From Maribacter litoralis (lineage in GTDB: Bacteria > Bacteroidota > Bacteroidia > Flavobacteriales > Flavobacteriaceae), in the NCBI RefSeq assembly GCF_003075045.1, contig NZ_QCZD01000001.1, positions 1,266,967 to 1,330,966 of the forward strand: a stretch of DNA of 64,000 bases. The letters are read 5' to 3'. Below are positions 52,634-61,846 of this stretch, piece after piece (positions within the stretch are counted from its first letter, which is position 1; every line of letters begins with the position of its first letter). The translations under genes were made by a program, and so were the position numbers. Below the pieces are notes generated by a model. It made no database searches and was not told the DNA's origin. It saw nothing but the letters and a program-made list of their open reading frames with translations.

Positions 52634-54166
52634 TTATTCCCATTCTATTGTTGCTGGCGGCTTAGAACTTATATCATATACGACACGATTTACGCCAGGG
52701 ACTTTATTAATGATATCATTTGATGTTTTTTGTAAAAACTCATATGGTAAATTAACCCAGTCGGCAGTCATACCATCAGTACTTTCCACTGCTCTAAGTG
52801 CCACACATTTTTCGTAGGTACGTTCATCTCCCATTACACCTACACTATTAACAGGCAACAACATGGCTCCTGCTTGCCATACTTTATCGTATAAGCCCCA
52901 TTTCTTTAATCCATCGATAAAAATAGCATCCACTTCTTGCAAAATAGCCACTTTTTCTGGTGTAATATCACCTAGAATACGTATTGCCAAACCAGGACCT
53001 GGAAAAGGATGTCTTCCCAATAACGCCTTATCTATACCCAAGCTAGCACCAACTCTTCTTACCTCATCTTTAAATAACATTTTTAAAGGCTCAACCACTT
53101 TCAATTTCATAAAATCTGGCAAACCACCAACATTATGATGACTCTTAATAGTCTGCGACGGGCCACCGGTTGCTGATACTGATTCTATAACATCGGGATA
53201 AATGGTGCCCTGTGCCAACCATTTTGCATTTTCTACCAAATGAGATTCATCATCAAAAACTTCGATAAATACTCTACCTATAGTTTTTCTTTTAGCTTCT
53301 GGATCGCTCTCTCCGGCTAAATCATCCAAAAAGCGTGCCGAAGCATCCACTCCTTTTACATTTAACCCCATACCCTCATACTGCCTTAATACATCGGAAA
53401 ACTCGTTCTTTCTCAAAAGTCCGTTGTTTACGAATATACAGTGCAGGTTTTTACCGATAGCTTTATGCAACAAAACGGCAGCAACAGAAGAATCTACACC
53501 GCCCGATAAACCTAAGATCACTTTTTCATCGCCAATCTTTTCTTTTAATTCCGTAACCGTTTTATCAACAAATGCGTCGGGAGTCCAAGTTTGTTCCATT
53601 CCGGCAATATTCACCAAAAAGTTTTCCAACACCTGTTTTCCATCTGTAGAATGATATACTTCTGGGTGAAATTGTATAGCATAGGTTTCTTCGCCCTTAA
53701 ACTTAAAAGCGGCATTTTCAACATCGTGCGTACTCGCCAAAAGAACAGTATCTTCGGGTAAATGTTTAATGGTATCCGCATGGCTCATCCATACTTGGCT
53801 ACCCGCTACTACTTTATCGAAAAATGGTTCGCTATCCTTTACAAAACTAAGGTTTGCACGACCATATTCTCTAGTATTCGATTTTTCTACACTACCACCA
53901 TTAAAGTGTGCCAAATATTGCGCGCCATAACAAACACCCAATAAAGGTTTTTTACCTCTAATTTCAGAAAGATCCGGATGTACGGCATCTTCACCCCTTA
54001 CCGATAAAGGAGAGCCAGAAAGGATCACCGCTTTATACTCAGAAAGGTCTTTTGGTAATTTATTATAAGGTTTAATCTCGGAGAAAATATTCAGCTCACG
54101 TACGCGTCTTCCAATCAATTGGGTGTACTGTGAACCAAAATCTAGTATAAGGACTTTATTTTGCAT
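52634..54166 (-). CDS. guaA: GMP synthase (glutamine-hydrolysing)
   Basis: A 510-residue enzyme that converts XMP to GMP. The N-terminal class-I amidotransferase (about residues 1-190) has [11 protein letters not shown] (nucleophile Cys) and [10 protein letters not shown] (His-Glu). The ATP-pyrophosphatase domain has the PP-loop [13 protein letters not shown], and the C-terminal dimerisation domain includes [14 protein letters not shown] and the terminal [12 protein letters not shown] 54166 fits the family N-terminus ([14 protein letters not shown]); the frame extends back to 54181. First gene of the operon with LysM/PBP, osmC and DUF922. Confidence 0.97.
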   Translation of the reverse strand: MQNKVLILDFGSQYTQLIGRRVRELNIFSEIKPYNKLPKDLSEYKAVILSGSPLSVRGEDAVHPDLSEIRGKKPLLGVCYGAQYLAHFNGGSVEKSNTREYGRANLSFVKDSEPFFDKVVAGSQVWMSHADTIKHLPEDTVLLASTHDVENAAFKFKGEETYAIQFHPEVYHSTDGKQVLENFLVNIAGMEQTWTPDAFVDKTVTELKEKIGDEKVILGLSGGVDSSVAAVLLHKAIGKNLHCIFVNNGLLRKNEFSDVLRQYEGMGLNVKGVDASARFLDDLAGESDPEAKRKTIGRVFIEVFDDESHLVENAKWLAQGTIYPDVIESVSATGGPSQTIKSHHNVGGLPDFMKLKVVEPLKMLFKDEVRRVGASLGIDKALLGRHPFPGPGLAIRILGDITPEKVAILQEVDAIFIDGLKKWGLYDKVWQAGAMLLPVNSVGVMGDERTYEKCVALRAVESTDGMTADWVNLPYEFLQKTSNDIINKVPGVNRVVYDISSKPPATIEWE

Positions 54167-54239
54167 GGGCAAAAATAGCAAATTGACCGTTCTTGAAAAG
54201 TATCTTTTAATATATTTAGACTCGATTTAAATATTTTTC

Positions 54240-54965
54240 ATGAAACACATTAGTGCAATTATTTTTGGAGCTGCAATAGTTATCGCTGCATATTTTTTAG
54301 GTAACGCTTATATACAAAGGGCAAACCCGCCTCAAATGATCTCTGTAACGGGATTGGGAAATGAAAATTTTACCTCGGACCTCATTGTCTGGGAAGGTCA
54401 ATTTTCTACAAATAGTACCAATTTAAAAACCGCCTTTGATCAATTAAACCAAGATAAGGAGATTGTTCGCGAATATTTAACATCTAAGGGTATTGACCCC
54501 AATAGTATTATTTTCAATAGTGTTCAGACTTCAGAAATGCGCGACAACCAATATGAAAATGGCAATTACGTGGGTAGTATTTTTAAAGGTTACCAATTGA
54601 TACAAACCTTAAAAATAGAATCTGAAGATGTTGCTTTAATTGAAGGTGTTTCTAGAGAAATTACCGAACTACTGAATAAAGGGGTGCAATTTAACTCCTC
54701 TCCCCCAAGATATTATTACACAAAATTAGCAGACCTTAAAATAGAAATGATTTCAAAAGCGACCGAAGATGCAAGAATACGTGCCGAAAAAATTGCTGAA
54801 AATGCAGGTAGTAATTTAGGGGATTTAGTTTCTGCCAACATGGGTGTTTTTCAAATAACCGGTCAAAATTCTGGTGAAGATTATAGCTGGGGAGGCGCCT
54901 ATAACACCTCTTCTAAAAACAAGACCGCCTCAATTACCATGCGCTTAGAATACAAAGTAAAGTAA
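54240..54965 (+). CDS. SIMPL domain-containing exported protein
   Basis: A 241-residue protein with an uncleaved or weakly cleaved N-terminal signal anchor (HISAIIFGAAIVIAAYFLG) and a SIMPL/DUF541 domain (about residues 33-240) with ISVTGLGNENF near its start and ATEDARIRAEKIAENAGSNLGDL. SIMPL proteins form beta-rich oligomers in the envelope; a link to signalling or oxidative stress has been suggested for relatives but not here. It is divergent from guaA and ends at a terminator (55022). Confidence 0.88.
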   Translation: MKHISAIIFGAAIVIAAYFLGNAYIQRANPPQMISVTGLGNENFTSDLIVWEGQFSTNSTNLKTAFDQLNQDKEIVREYLTSKGIDPNSIIFNSVQTSEMRDNQYENGNYVGSIFKGYQLIQTLKIESEDVALIEGVSREITELLNKGVQFNSSPPRYYYTKLADLKIEMISKATEDARIRAEKIAENAGSNLGDLVSANMGVFQITGQNSGEDYSWGGAYNTSSKNKTASITMRLEYKVK

Positions 54966-55021
54966 CAGTACTACTTTGATCAATTACATATACCGATCTG
55001 AAAAATAACAATATACAATAT

Positions 55022-55048
55022 AAAAGCCCGGGAATCAACCGGGCTTTT
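55022..55048 (+). terminator. Terminator of the SIMPL gene
   Basis: AAAAGCCCGG / CCGGGCTTTT, 10-bp stem with loop GAATCAA, then T. Confidence 0.85.
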
Positions 55049-55154
55049 TCATCAATCAAATATCAAACCGAATACATCAAAGATCTTTTTCATAGCAATT
55101 TGTATTCAAATACTTTGTCGCTCTTTTTCTCAAAGCCTTACACATACAAACTAA

Positions 55155-55182
55155 AAAAGCTCGGAAACCACCCCGAGCTTTT
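55155..55182. terminator. Second terminator-like hairpin without an adjacent gene end
   Basis: AAAAGCTCGG / CCGAGCTTTT, a 10-bp stem. The T-run is 4 nt on the plus strand and 6 on the minus strand. It has no gene end next to it on either strand: the gene behind it on the plus strand already ends at 55022. Confidence 0.55.
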
Positions 55183-55200
55183 AAATAAATCAAAAACCAA

Positions 55201-55220
55201 ATTAAACCAAATTAAACCAA
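55201..55220. repeat. Tandem 10-bp repeat before the FMN-binding protein gene
   Basis: ATTAAACCAA at 55201-55210 and 55211-55220, with a partial third copy (AAAACCAA) just before. It lies 119 nt upstream of the start at 55339. Confidence 0.5.
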
Positions 55221-55338
55221 AAGCTAAAAATTGACCATAATCAATTTCTTTTTCACAGCTATTACTTTTATAACAACCAACAAAACAATTACCCTACCCA
55301 CTTTTTCATTTATTTTTACATTTAAATATATTATCGGT

Positions 55339-55884
55339 ATGATCAATTCATTTTTTGACGAGTTAAACAGTGAAATTAAAAAGGGAGTTACAGAACACGG
55401 TCACCCTTTTAGGTTCATTACCATGGCAACCGTAGGCGATGAAACCGTAGCAAGATTACGCACCGTAGTTCTTCGTGAAGTGAGTGAAAATTTACGCTTA
55501 TCTATTTATACCGATAGCCGCACCCAGAAAATAAACCATATTAACACTAACGATCAGGTAAGCTTTCTTTTATATCATCCTGAAAAAATGTTACAATTAA
55601 AAATAGAAGGATCAGCAATAGTTGTTACCGATAAAGATAGATTGATTTCAACATGGCTAACTATTCAACCCAATAGCAAAAAAGACTACATCACCAACTC
55701 AAGCCCCGGTAGCCCAATCAAAAATCCCGATTATGTAACATATATCGAGAAGGAGAATTATTTCTGTATAATAGATGTAGTACCCACAAAAATTGAATAT
55801 TTAAAACTAAAACGACCCAACCATATTAGGGCTTTATTCGAAAAAATAGACAATTCTTGGAATGGGGAATTTCTGGTTCCTTAA
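55339..55884 (+). CDS. FMN-binding pyridoxamine 5'-phosphate oxidase-like protein
   Basis: A 181-residue split-barrel flavoprotein (Alr4036/pyridoxamine oxidase-like group). ATG 55339 is preferred; the longer frame to 55231 adds about 36 residues of low-complexity hydrophobic sequence. FRFITMATVGDETVARLRTVVLREV gives the FMN-contacting strand, and DSRTQKINHI is a typical conserved turn. True PdxH is unlikely because the family C-terminal motif is absent. Its role is probably a flavin-dependent reductase or oxidase. Overlaps the convergent glycosyltransferase by 4 nt. Confidence 0.82.
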   Translation: MINSFFDELNSEIKKGVTEHGHPFRFITMATVGDETVARLRTVVLREVSENLRLSIYTDSRTQKINHINTNDQVSFLLYHPEKMLQLKIEGSAIVVTDKDRLISTWLTIQPNSKKDYITNSSPGSPIKNPDYVTYIEKENYFCIIDVVPTKIEYLKLKRPNHIRALFEKIDNSWNGEFLVP

Positions 55885-57254
55885 TCTGTATAGAAATATA
55901 GGTTTTCCATATCCTTACCAAAATTAATTAGACTATCAACAGGAGTTCTATTGTTTTCTTCGGATGGATGAATGGTTACTTCAATGCGCTTTTTAGAAAT
56001 CGATTCTGAATCTTTCAAGGAATAATCGTCCGCCGAAAATATCGTTCTATCTGAATGTAACAATCGTACATTACCTGCATAAGTCACATTTGGCAATACC
56101 CATTGATACTCCTCATAATCCCTAACCAGCTTATTTGCAATTGGCTCAAATCCGAAATGTACAGATGATTGTATATTCAATAATTTCTCTGCCGGTGTTC
56201 TCAATGTTTGCAATAGAATAACGGCTAAAAAAACGATATACCCAACGTTAACCATCTTTCGGTTATTCTTAAAACTCACTGTTTCGAAAAGCAAAACAAC
56301 AAACGGAATAAACAATGGAAGCAACCACCTTGTTTCAACTTTCTGACTTTGAAATACAAGAAAAAATATACCCAACACCAATAATTGCATGAAGAACATT
56401 TTAGAGAACCAATGCAATTTATTTTTATTGAAGGATATTTTCTTCAAAAGCACACCTAATATGAGCAACGCAACAATAGGAAAAGACAATGCAAAAACCC
56501 CTTTCAAATAAATAGCTATTGTTAGTAATGAAAATTCTTTGCTTTCTGTCTCTGCCCCAATTTTTTCTTGAATACTCGATTCTAAAAAAGATTGAAATCC
56601 GTCTGGTCCTAACAACCAATACAAATGTGGGCTAACAATCACTATGGTTGGTAAGAACGAAATCAGCATTTTCATATTTAACACCACATTTCGCAATTCT
56701 TTATCCCATAAGAAAACAAGAGCAAATGTCACCAAAAAAAATGCATAGTTGTATTTAGACATAATGCCAATACTTACTACTACACCAAATAGCAAATAGT
56801 TTAATAGCGACTTACGTTGTAATAAAAGTTGGATACAATAATATGAAGCAACAATACACAAACACAATAAACTGGTATGCGATAATCTACGGAATGTAAA
56901 ATCGATATATACGGGCACCAAAACCAATATTAACACCGATAGATTAGCTTTATCAATGTCTTTAATCCTTTCTTTTGAAAACCGATATATCAAGAGCAAA
57001 GTACTAGCGAACAGCGCCCCTCTTAACAGCGAAAAAGATAGCTTAGCCGTACCAAAAATAATATTTAAGATGTACTGAAACCACGTATAAAGTGGAGGTT
57101 GATCGTCATAACCCCAACGTAACCACTGTGAATAATACGCCTGTTCTGCATCCTCAAGTTCTAAAGCACTTTTAAAAAAAGTTATTAGGGAAATGGCTAA
57201 AAAAGATACAATGGCAAGTACGGTAATCTTATTTAGAGATACGGTCTTGCCCAT
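55881..57254 (-). CDS. Membrane glycosyltransferase, GT39/ArnT-like
   Basis: A 457-residue polytopic membrane protein with about ten helices. The first periplasmic loop has the acidic residues expected for a GT-C fold (SALELEDAEQAYYSQWLRWG, then YDDQPPLYTWFQYIL). It probably transfers a sugar from a polyprenyl-phosphate donor to a lipid or protein in the periplasm. It follows bshC by 3 nt. Acceptor and donor are unknown, and no O-antigen cluster is nearby. Confidence 0.85.
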   Translation of the reverse strand: MGKTVSLNKITVLAIVSFLAISLITFFKSALELEDAEQAYYSQWLRWGYDDQPPLYTWFQYILNIIFGTAKLSFSLLRGALFASTLLLIYRFSKERIKDIDKANLSVLILVLVPVYIDFTFRRLSHTSLLCLCIVASYYCIQLLLQRKSLLNYLLFGVVVSIGIMSKYNYAFFLVTFALVFLWDKELRNVVLNMKMLISFLPTIVIVSPHLYWLLGPDGFQSFLESSIQEKIGAETESKEFSLLTIAIYLKGVFALSFPIVALLILGVLLKKISFNKNKLHWFSKMFFMQLLVLGIFFLVFQSQKVETRWLLPLFIPFVVLLFETVSFKNNRKMVNVGYIVFLAVILLQTLRTPAEKLLNIQSSVHFGFEPIANKLVRDYEEYQWVLPNVTYAGNVRLLHSDRTIFSADDYSLKDSESISKKRIEVTIHPSEENNRTPVDSLINFGKDMENLYFYTD

Positions 57255-57257
57255 AAT

Positions 57258-58862
57258 CTACTTTTGGGTAATAACGGTAAAACTTAATTCTAAAGGTTGT
57301 AAAGCTTCAAAAAGCATGGGAATCAAATCTTCGCCGTATGCTAAATAAAACTCGGAAAAATTCAACTGGCGTTCTTGTAACGATTGGTTCGGAAAAATTT
57401 CATTTTGAAGCTCGGTCATACGAACTACATGGTCTTTCAGCTTTCTTTTTTGTGCCTGTAGCAATCTTTTCTCCAAGGCATCCAATCCTTTTTTCTGTTT
57501 TACTTCCTGAGCCTTAACGGCACCTAAAAAAGATTTGTCTGTCTTTTCAGCAAGCACATACATCTCTTTAAACTGCTCTTCCAGTAATTTTTTCTGCGGA
57601 GAAAAATCTATATCGATATTAGAAATCTCTCTAATTTTTTTATTGATCAAGCTGTTCTGCTTTAAAAACATATCAGTCTTAGATATATTCATTCGCTCTA
57701 ATTTGTCGGCTTGCTTTTCAGTGATGATCACAGCAGAATTTCTTACCAATAATATTGGAAAAGGAACATCCATAGCTTCAAAAGCCGACTTCAATTCTAG
57801 CCAATATGCAATTTCACCACCACCGCCTATATAGCAAAGATTGGGTAAAATAACCTCTTGGTATAAAGGTCTGGCAATTACATTCGGAGAAAATCTTTCA
57901 GGAAAATTTTCCATCTCATCGATCAACTCATCTTTCGCAAAAGAAATTAAAGTATCATTTACCACGTAGGCACCCTTACTCTCTATTATACGCTCGCGAA
58001 TTCCTTCTTTTAAATAGAAGTAATTTATTTCTCTAGGGTTTACCTGTACCGGATAATCAGAAGATATTTGCTCTATTTTTTGAATAGTATCCGACACTTT
58101 TTCGAACGCCGTTTGTTCAAAAATGTCTTTCTTCATGTACGGTACTAACAACTTTTTCAAGTTAACATCATCTCCATCAACAATGACCAACCCATAATCT
58201 TTAAAGATCTCATTAGCCAAGTAACGGGTAGCTTCCGTAAGGTTATCATGTTTTAAATAGGCACTTTCAAAAAGTCGCTTTAAAACATTTGCGTTTTTAC
58301 TGTCCCCTATTGTTTTCGAAAACAAGTTAAAAACTTCATCTAATCCTTCCGTAGGTAAATGCCCTACAGCACCTGAAGCATCCTTATTCCATTGAAATTT
58401 TAATCCCTTGAAATTAAAATAATTGATCTCCTCAAAATCATGGTCTTCGGTTGCCATCCAATAAATAGGCACAAAGTTATTTTCTGGATATTCTTTCTTT
58501 AATTGTTCGGTCAAATTGATCGTGGAGATAATCTTGTACAGAAAATATAACGGACCAGTAAATAAGTTCAATTGATGGCCCGTAACTATGGTAAAGGTAT
58601 TTTCCTCTTTTAATAGCTCAATGTTTGCCGTAGTTTTTTTAGAGGTATCTGTTTTCTGATACTGAACGGTCAAAGCATTGTACAGTACATCTCTTTGTGC
58701 TTGAGTAAAATATTTACCCTTTTCTTCTATTTGACCTTTAAAACCTTCTACATCGGGAAATCGATTATACAATGGTTTAAGATCGTTATCAGCGGCAATA
58801 TAATCGCAAATCAGTTTCGAAAAATAGCCCGTTTTTGCTATGGGCAAACAGTCAATATCCAT
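57258..58862 (-). CDS. bshC: Bacillithiol biosynthesis cysteine-adding enzyme BshC
   Basis: A 534-residue protein of the YllA/BshC family. It ligates cysteine to glucosaminyl-malate to give the low-molecular-weight thiol bacillithiol. Visible signatures: IVTGHQLNLFTGPLYFLYK, FVPIYWMATEDHDFEEI (YWMATEDHD), LCYIGGGGEIAYWLEL and a C-terminal coiled coil of about 100 residues. Length is typical. bshA and bshB are not in the window. The start at 58862 fits a short N-terminus (MDIDCLPIAKTGYFSKL). Same transcript as the glycosyltransferase gene. Confidence 0.93.
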   Translation of the reverse strand: MDIDCLPIAKTGYFSKLICDYIAADNDLKPLYNRFPDVEGFKGQIEEKGKYFTQAQRDVLYNALTVQYQKTDTSKKTTANIELLKEENTFTIVTGHQLNLFTGPLYFLYKIISTINLTEQLKKEYPENNFVPIYWMATEDHDFEEINYFNFKGLKFQWNKDASGAVGHLPTEGLDEVFNLFSKTIGDSKNANVLKRLFESAYLKHDNLTEATRYLANEIFKDYGLVIVDGDDVNLKKLLVPYMKKDIFEQTAFEKVSDTIQKIEQISSDYPVQVNPREINYFYLKEGIRERIIESKGAYVVNDTLISFAKDELIDEMENFPERFSPNVIARPLYQEVILPNLCYIGGGGEIAYWLELKSAFEAMDVPFPILLVRNSAVIITEKQADKLERMNISKTDMFLKQNSLINKKIREISNIDIDFSPQKKLLEEQFKEMYVLAEKTDKSFLGAVKAQEVKQKKGLDALEKRLLQAQKRKLKDHVVRMTELQNEIFPNQSLQERQLNFSEFYLAYGEDLIPMLFEALQPLELSFTVITQK

Positions 58863-59000
58863 ATAAAAAGTAAAATCTTGGTAAATATAAAACCCTTTCG
58901 TTTTACATTTCCTAAATATAAGTTAATTACCGATACCGCTAAATACCTATTTACTCGGCGAATTACAGATGAGATCAGATACAAATTGCATTTAATTTAA

Positions 59001-59008
59001 TAGATTTG
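59001..59008 (+). promoter_or_regulatory. -7 promoter element of the M14 peptidase gene
   Basis: TAGATTTG, an exact TAnnTTTG, 28 nt before the ATG at 59036. The nearest TTG (58986) is only 12 nt upstream. Because the element covers the upstream TTG codon at 59006, the start there is ruled out. Confidence 0.5.
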
Positions 59009-59035
59009 GCTGACTCAGAATACAAACAAACCTAT

Positions 59036-61489
59036 ATGAAACTAACTTTACGCATTGCTTTGCTCCTTATTCCGATTTTGGGCTTGGCGCAATTAAAATC
59101 ACCTTCAGAGTTTTTAGGCTATGAATTAGGCACACAATTTACTAGACACCATGAAGTCGTAGATTACTATCAATATTTGGCAGAAGCCGAACCAAACCGT
59201 ATGAATCTTATTGAATACGGTAAGACCAACGAACGTAGACCATTGATTTTGGCAACCATTTCTACAGAGGAAAACATGCAAAACCTAAAGCAAATTAGGG
59301 AAGAGCATATGAAAGGTTTAAACGGCGAAGGGTCTCCAAATAAAGCTATTGTTTGGCTTAGCTATAACGTACATGGTAATGAAAGCGTAAGTACCGAAGC
59401 TTCAATGCAAACAATTTACGACTTGTTCACTAGTAAAAGTGAATATTTAGAAGACATTGTGGTTTTAATAGACCCATGTATCAACCCTGATGGGCGAGAT
59501 CGTTATGTAAACTGGTATAACCAATTTAAAAACGCTCCCAACCAAGTTGACCCTCAAAGCAAGGAACATCATGAAAATTGGTGGAGCGGTCGTAGCAACC
59601 ATTATATGTTCGACTTAAACAGAGATTGGGCGTGGTTAACACAAGTAGAAAGTCAGCAACGCTTAAAGCAATTTAATAAATGGCTGCCTCACGTACATGT
59701 AGATTTTCATGAGCAAGGAGTTGATAATCCATATTTCTTTGCTCCGGCTGCGGAACCTTTTCATGAGGTAATTACCGATTTTCAAAGAGAATTTCAAGAA
59801 ACCATTGGAAAGAATCATGCTAAATATTTTGATGAAAACGGATGGTTCTATTTTACAAAAGAAGTATTTGATCTTTTATACCCAAGTTATGGTGACACGT
59901 ACCCAACCTATAATGGAGGAATAGGTATGACTTACGAACAAGGTGGCAGTGGTCGTGCCGGTTTAGGCATAATTACCAGCATTGGCGATACCCTTACACT
60001 AAAAGATAGAATTGCACATCACCACACTACAGGTTTATCTACCGTTGAAGTAGCCGCTAATAACGTTGCTAAACTTAACGACGAATTCAAGAAATTCTAT
60101 TTGAACAAAGACTACAAGTACAATAGCTATGTTCTAAATGGTAATCCTGATAAAATTGAAGCCTTGGCAGATTTATTGAACAAGCATGAAATTGAATTCC
60201 AAGCAGGTACGAACGCAACGGTTAAAGGGTACAACTATAACACAGGTAAAACTGGAACAATAAAAAGTACCGAAAAAAGTTTGGTAATTTCTACCAACCA
60301 GCCAAAAAGTACATTGGTTAAAGTTCTATTTGAGCCTTCTGCGAAATTAAGCGATTCGGTTACTTACGATATCACCGCATGGTCTTTACCTTATGCATAC
60401 GGTTTAGATGCTCTTGCTTCTGAAAGTACTGTCAGTAAAACCTATCCCCCTCACAACGGAACTGAATACGGAGTTTTGATGGAGAATAGCTATGCCTATT
60501 TAGCGGACTGGAACAGTATGAAAGATGCCAAATTCTTGGCAGAGCTATTAAGAAACAATGTACGGGTACGTTACGCCCATAAGCCTTTTACCTTAGACGG
60601 TATTTCTCATGAACGTGGTACACTGATCATAACCAAAAGTGATAATAAGCATTTAAAAGATTTCAATGACATTCTTAAAAATGCATCGATCAATAATTCT
60701 AAAAATGTAATTTCAACCAATACAGGGTTTGTAGAAAGCGGAAAGGATTTTGGCTCTGGTTATGTAGATGTCATTCAAAAATTAAAAATTGCCGTACTTT
60801 CTGGAGAACCAACCTCAACCTTACGTTTTGGAGAAATATGGAACTTTTTTGAACAACAATTAGATTACCCCATTTCTGTGCTTGATGAAGGTTATTTTGG
60901 GCGTGTAGACCTTTCTAAATATGATATTTTAATATTACCAGATGGCCGTGGTTACAACAGCTTTTTAAATTCTTATACTAAAGAGAAAATAAAAGACTGG
61001 GTAAAGCGAGGCGGAAAGTTAATTGCCATGGGTGGTGCCATTGATGGCATTACAGCTAAAGACGAAGATTTTAAACTTTCTGAAAAAGAAATGGAAAAAG
61101 ATTCTTCTACTACGATCGAGTCTTTTGAAGTTTCTGAAAGAGAACAAATTAAATCTGCTATAACCGGTGCTATTTTTAAAGCAACTGTCGATAATACAAA
61201 TCCGTTAGCTTATGGTTACGACGACACCTATTTCACATTAAAACTAGGAGCACGTTCTTATAATTACTTAGAAAGTGGTAGCGCAGTGTATTTAAGCAAA
61301 GGCAATAACGAACCGGTATCTGGATTCGCAGGTAGCGAAGCAAAGAAAAAAATTGCCGAAACCCTAATTTACGGTACTGAGCAAATGGGTCGTGGTCAGG
61401 TTATTTACATGGTAGACAACCCTTTATTTAGAGGTTTCTGGGAAAATGGAAAACTATTTTTTGCAAACGCTTTATTCATGGTTAAATAG
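59036..61489 (+). CDS. Exported M14-family zinc carboxypeptidase with C-terminal amidotransferase-like domain
   Basis: An 817-residue exported protein. Signal peptide MKLTLRIALLLIPILGLAQ (ATG 59036). The M14 domain has zinc ligands His113 and Glu116 (VHGNES), a substrate motif NPDGRDRY, the third ligand His225 (HVDFHEQG) and the general base Glu301 in GMTYEQGG. The C-terminal part (about residues 590-800) resembles the DJ-1/PfpI/GATase-like fold (VAVLSGEPT-type start, DILILPDGRGYN, GGKLIAMGGAI). It likely trims peptides in the periplasm or outside the cell; whether it prefers D-amino acids of peptidoglycan cannot be told. DUF4177 follows 8 nt downstream. Confidence 0.9.
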   Translation: MKLTLRIALLLIPILGLAQLKSPSEFLGYELGTQFTRHHEVVDYYQYLAEAEPNRMNLIEYGKTNERRPLILATISTEENMQNLKQIREEHMKGLNGEGSPNKAIVWLSYNVHGNESVSTEASMQTIYDLFTSKSEYLEDIVVLIDPCINPDGRDRYVNWYNQFKNAPNQVDPQSKEHHENWWSGRSNHYMFDLNRDWAWLTQVESQQRLKQFNKWLPHVHVDFHEQGVDNPYFFAPAAEPFHEVITDFQREFQETIGKNHAKYFDENGWFYFTKEVFDLLYPSYGDTYPTYNGGIGMTYEQGGSGRAGLGIITSIGDTLTLKDRIAHHHTTGLSTVEVAANNVAKLNDEFKKFYLNKDYKYNSYVLNGNPDKIEALADLLNKHEIEFQAGTNATVKGYNYNTGKTGTIKSTEKSLVISTNQPKSTLVKVLFEPSAKLSDSVTYDITAWSLPYAYGLDALASESTVSKTYPPHNGTEYGVLMENSYAYLADWNSMKDAKFLAELLRNNVRVRYAHKPFTLDGISHERGTLIITKSDNKHLKDFNDILKNASINNSKNVISTNTGFVESGKDFGSGYVDVIQKLKIAVLSGEPTSTLRFGEIWNFFEQQLDYPISVLDEGYFGRVDLSKYDILILPDGRGYNSFLNSYTKEKIKDWVKRGGKLIAMGGAIDGITAKDEDFKLSEKEMEKDSSTTIESFEVSEREQIKSAITGAIFKATVDNTNPLAYGYDDTYFTLKLGARSYNYLESGSAVYLSKGNNEPVSGFAGSEAKKKIAETLIYGTEQMGRGQVIYMVDNPLFRGFWENGKLFFANALFMVK

Positions 61490-61497
61490 AAGATATT

Positions 61498-61692
61498 ATG
61501 AAGCAATATAAAGTTGAAACTCTTATTTACTACTCTAAACTTACATTCGATAAGTATCATATCGCAAAATCATCTAACAAAGAAATTCAAGAAAAGTTAG
61601 ATGCATATGCCAAAGATGGCTGGAGATTAACCTCTACCGATACCTCTAATTTTGGTGCCGCCATGTATATTTATTTATATTTTGAAAAGTAA
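61498..61692 (+). CDS. DUF4177 domain protein
   Basis: A 64-residue protein with QYKVETLIYYSKLTFDK and AKDGWRLTSTDTSNF, the DUF4177 pattern (small alpha/beta protein, often with a conserved Gly-Trp). No signal peptide. It is 8 nt downstream of the M14 gene and closed by a terminator, so it belongs to that transcript. Function unknown. Confidence 0.85.
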   Translation: MKQYKVETLIYYSKLTFDKYHIAKSSNKEIQEKLDAYAKDGWRLTSTDTSNFGAAMYIYLYFEK

Positions 61693-61716
61693 CGCATAGC
61701 AAAACCATCACATTTA

Positions 61717-61754
61717 AATATCCCTAAAACGATTAAATTTGTTTTAGGGATATT
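61717..61754 (+). terminator. Terminator after the DUF4177 gene
   Basis: A 14-bp stem AATATCCCTAAAAC / GTTTTAGGGATATT with a 10-nt loop. The T-run is weak (it is followed by CATTTAATTG), so termination may be partial. Confidence 0.65.
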
Positions 61755-61777
61755 CATTTAATTGCACTCCCGTACAG

Positions 61778-61807
61778 TTGCCAACAAATTCGCTTCTTTT
61801 ACGTTTA
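61778..61807 (+). promoter_or_regulatory. Candidate promoter of the DUF2339 gene
   Basis: TTG (61778-61780), 19 nt, then TACGTTTA (61800-61807), seven of eight positions of TAnnTTTG. The ATG lies 39 nt downstream. Confidence 0.4.
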
Positions 61808-61846
61808 AATAGAAGACCTTAATATTTAAGGCAAAAACCAACGCAT

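Larger units (their letters stand above)
54966..55338. other. 373-nt non-coding stretch with two hairpins and a tandem repeat
   Basis: It holds the SIMPL terminator (55022-55048), a second hairpin (55155-55182), and a tandem ATTAAACCAA repeat (55201-55220). No exact TAnnTTTG is found on either strand between the hairpins. I see no open frame with gene character. A small RNA between the two hairpins is possible but unsupported. Confidence 0.6.
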
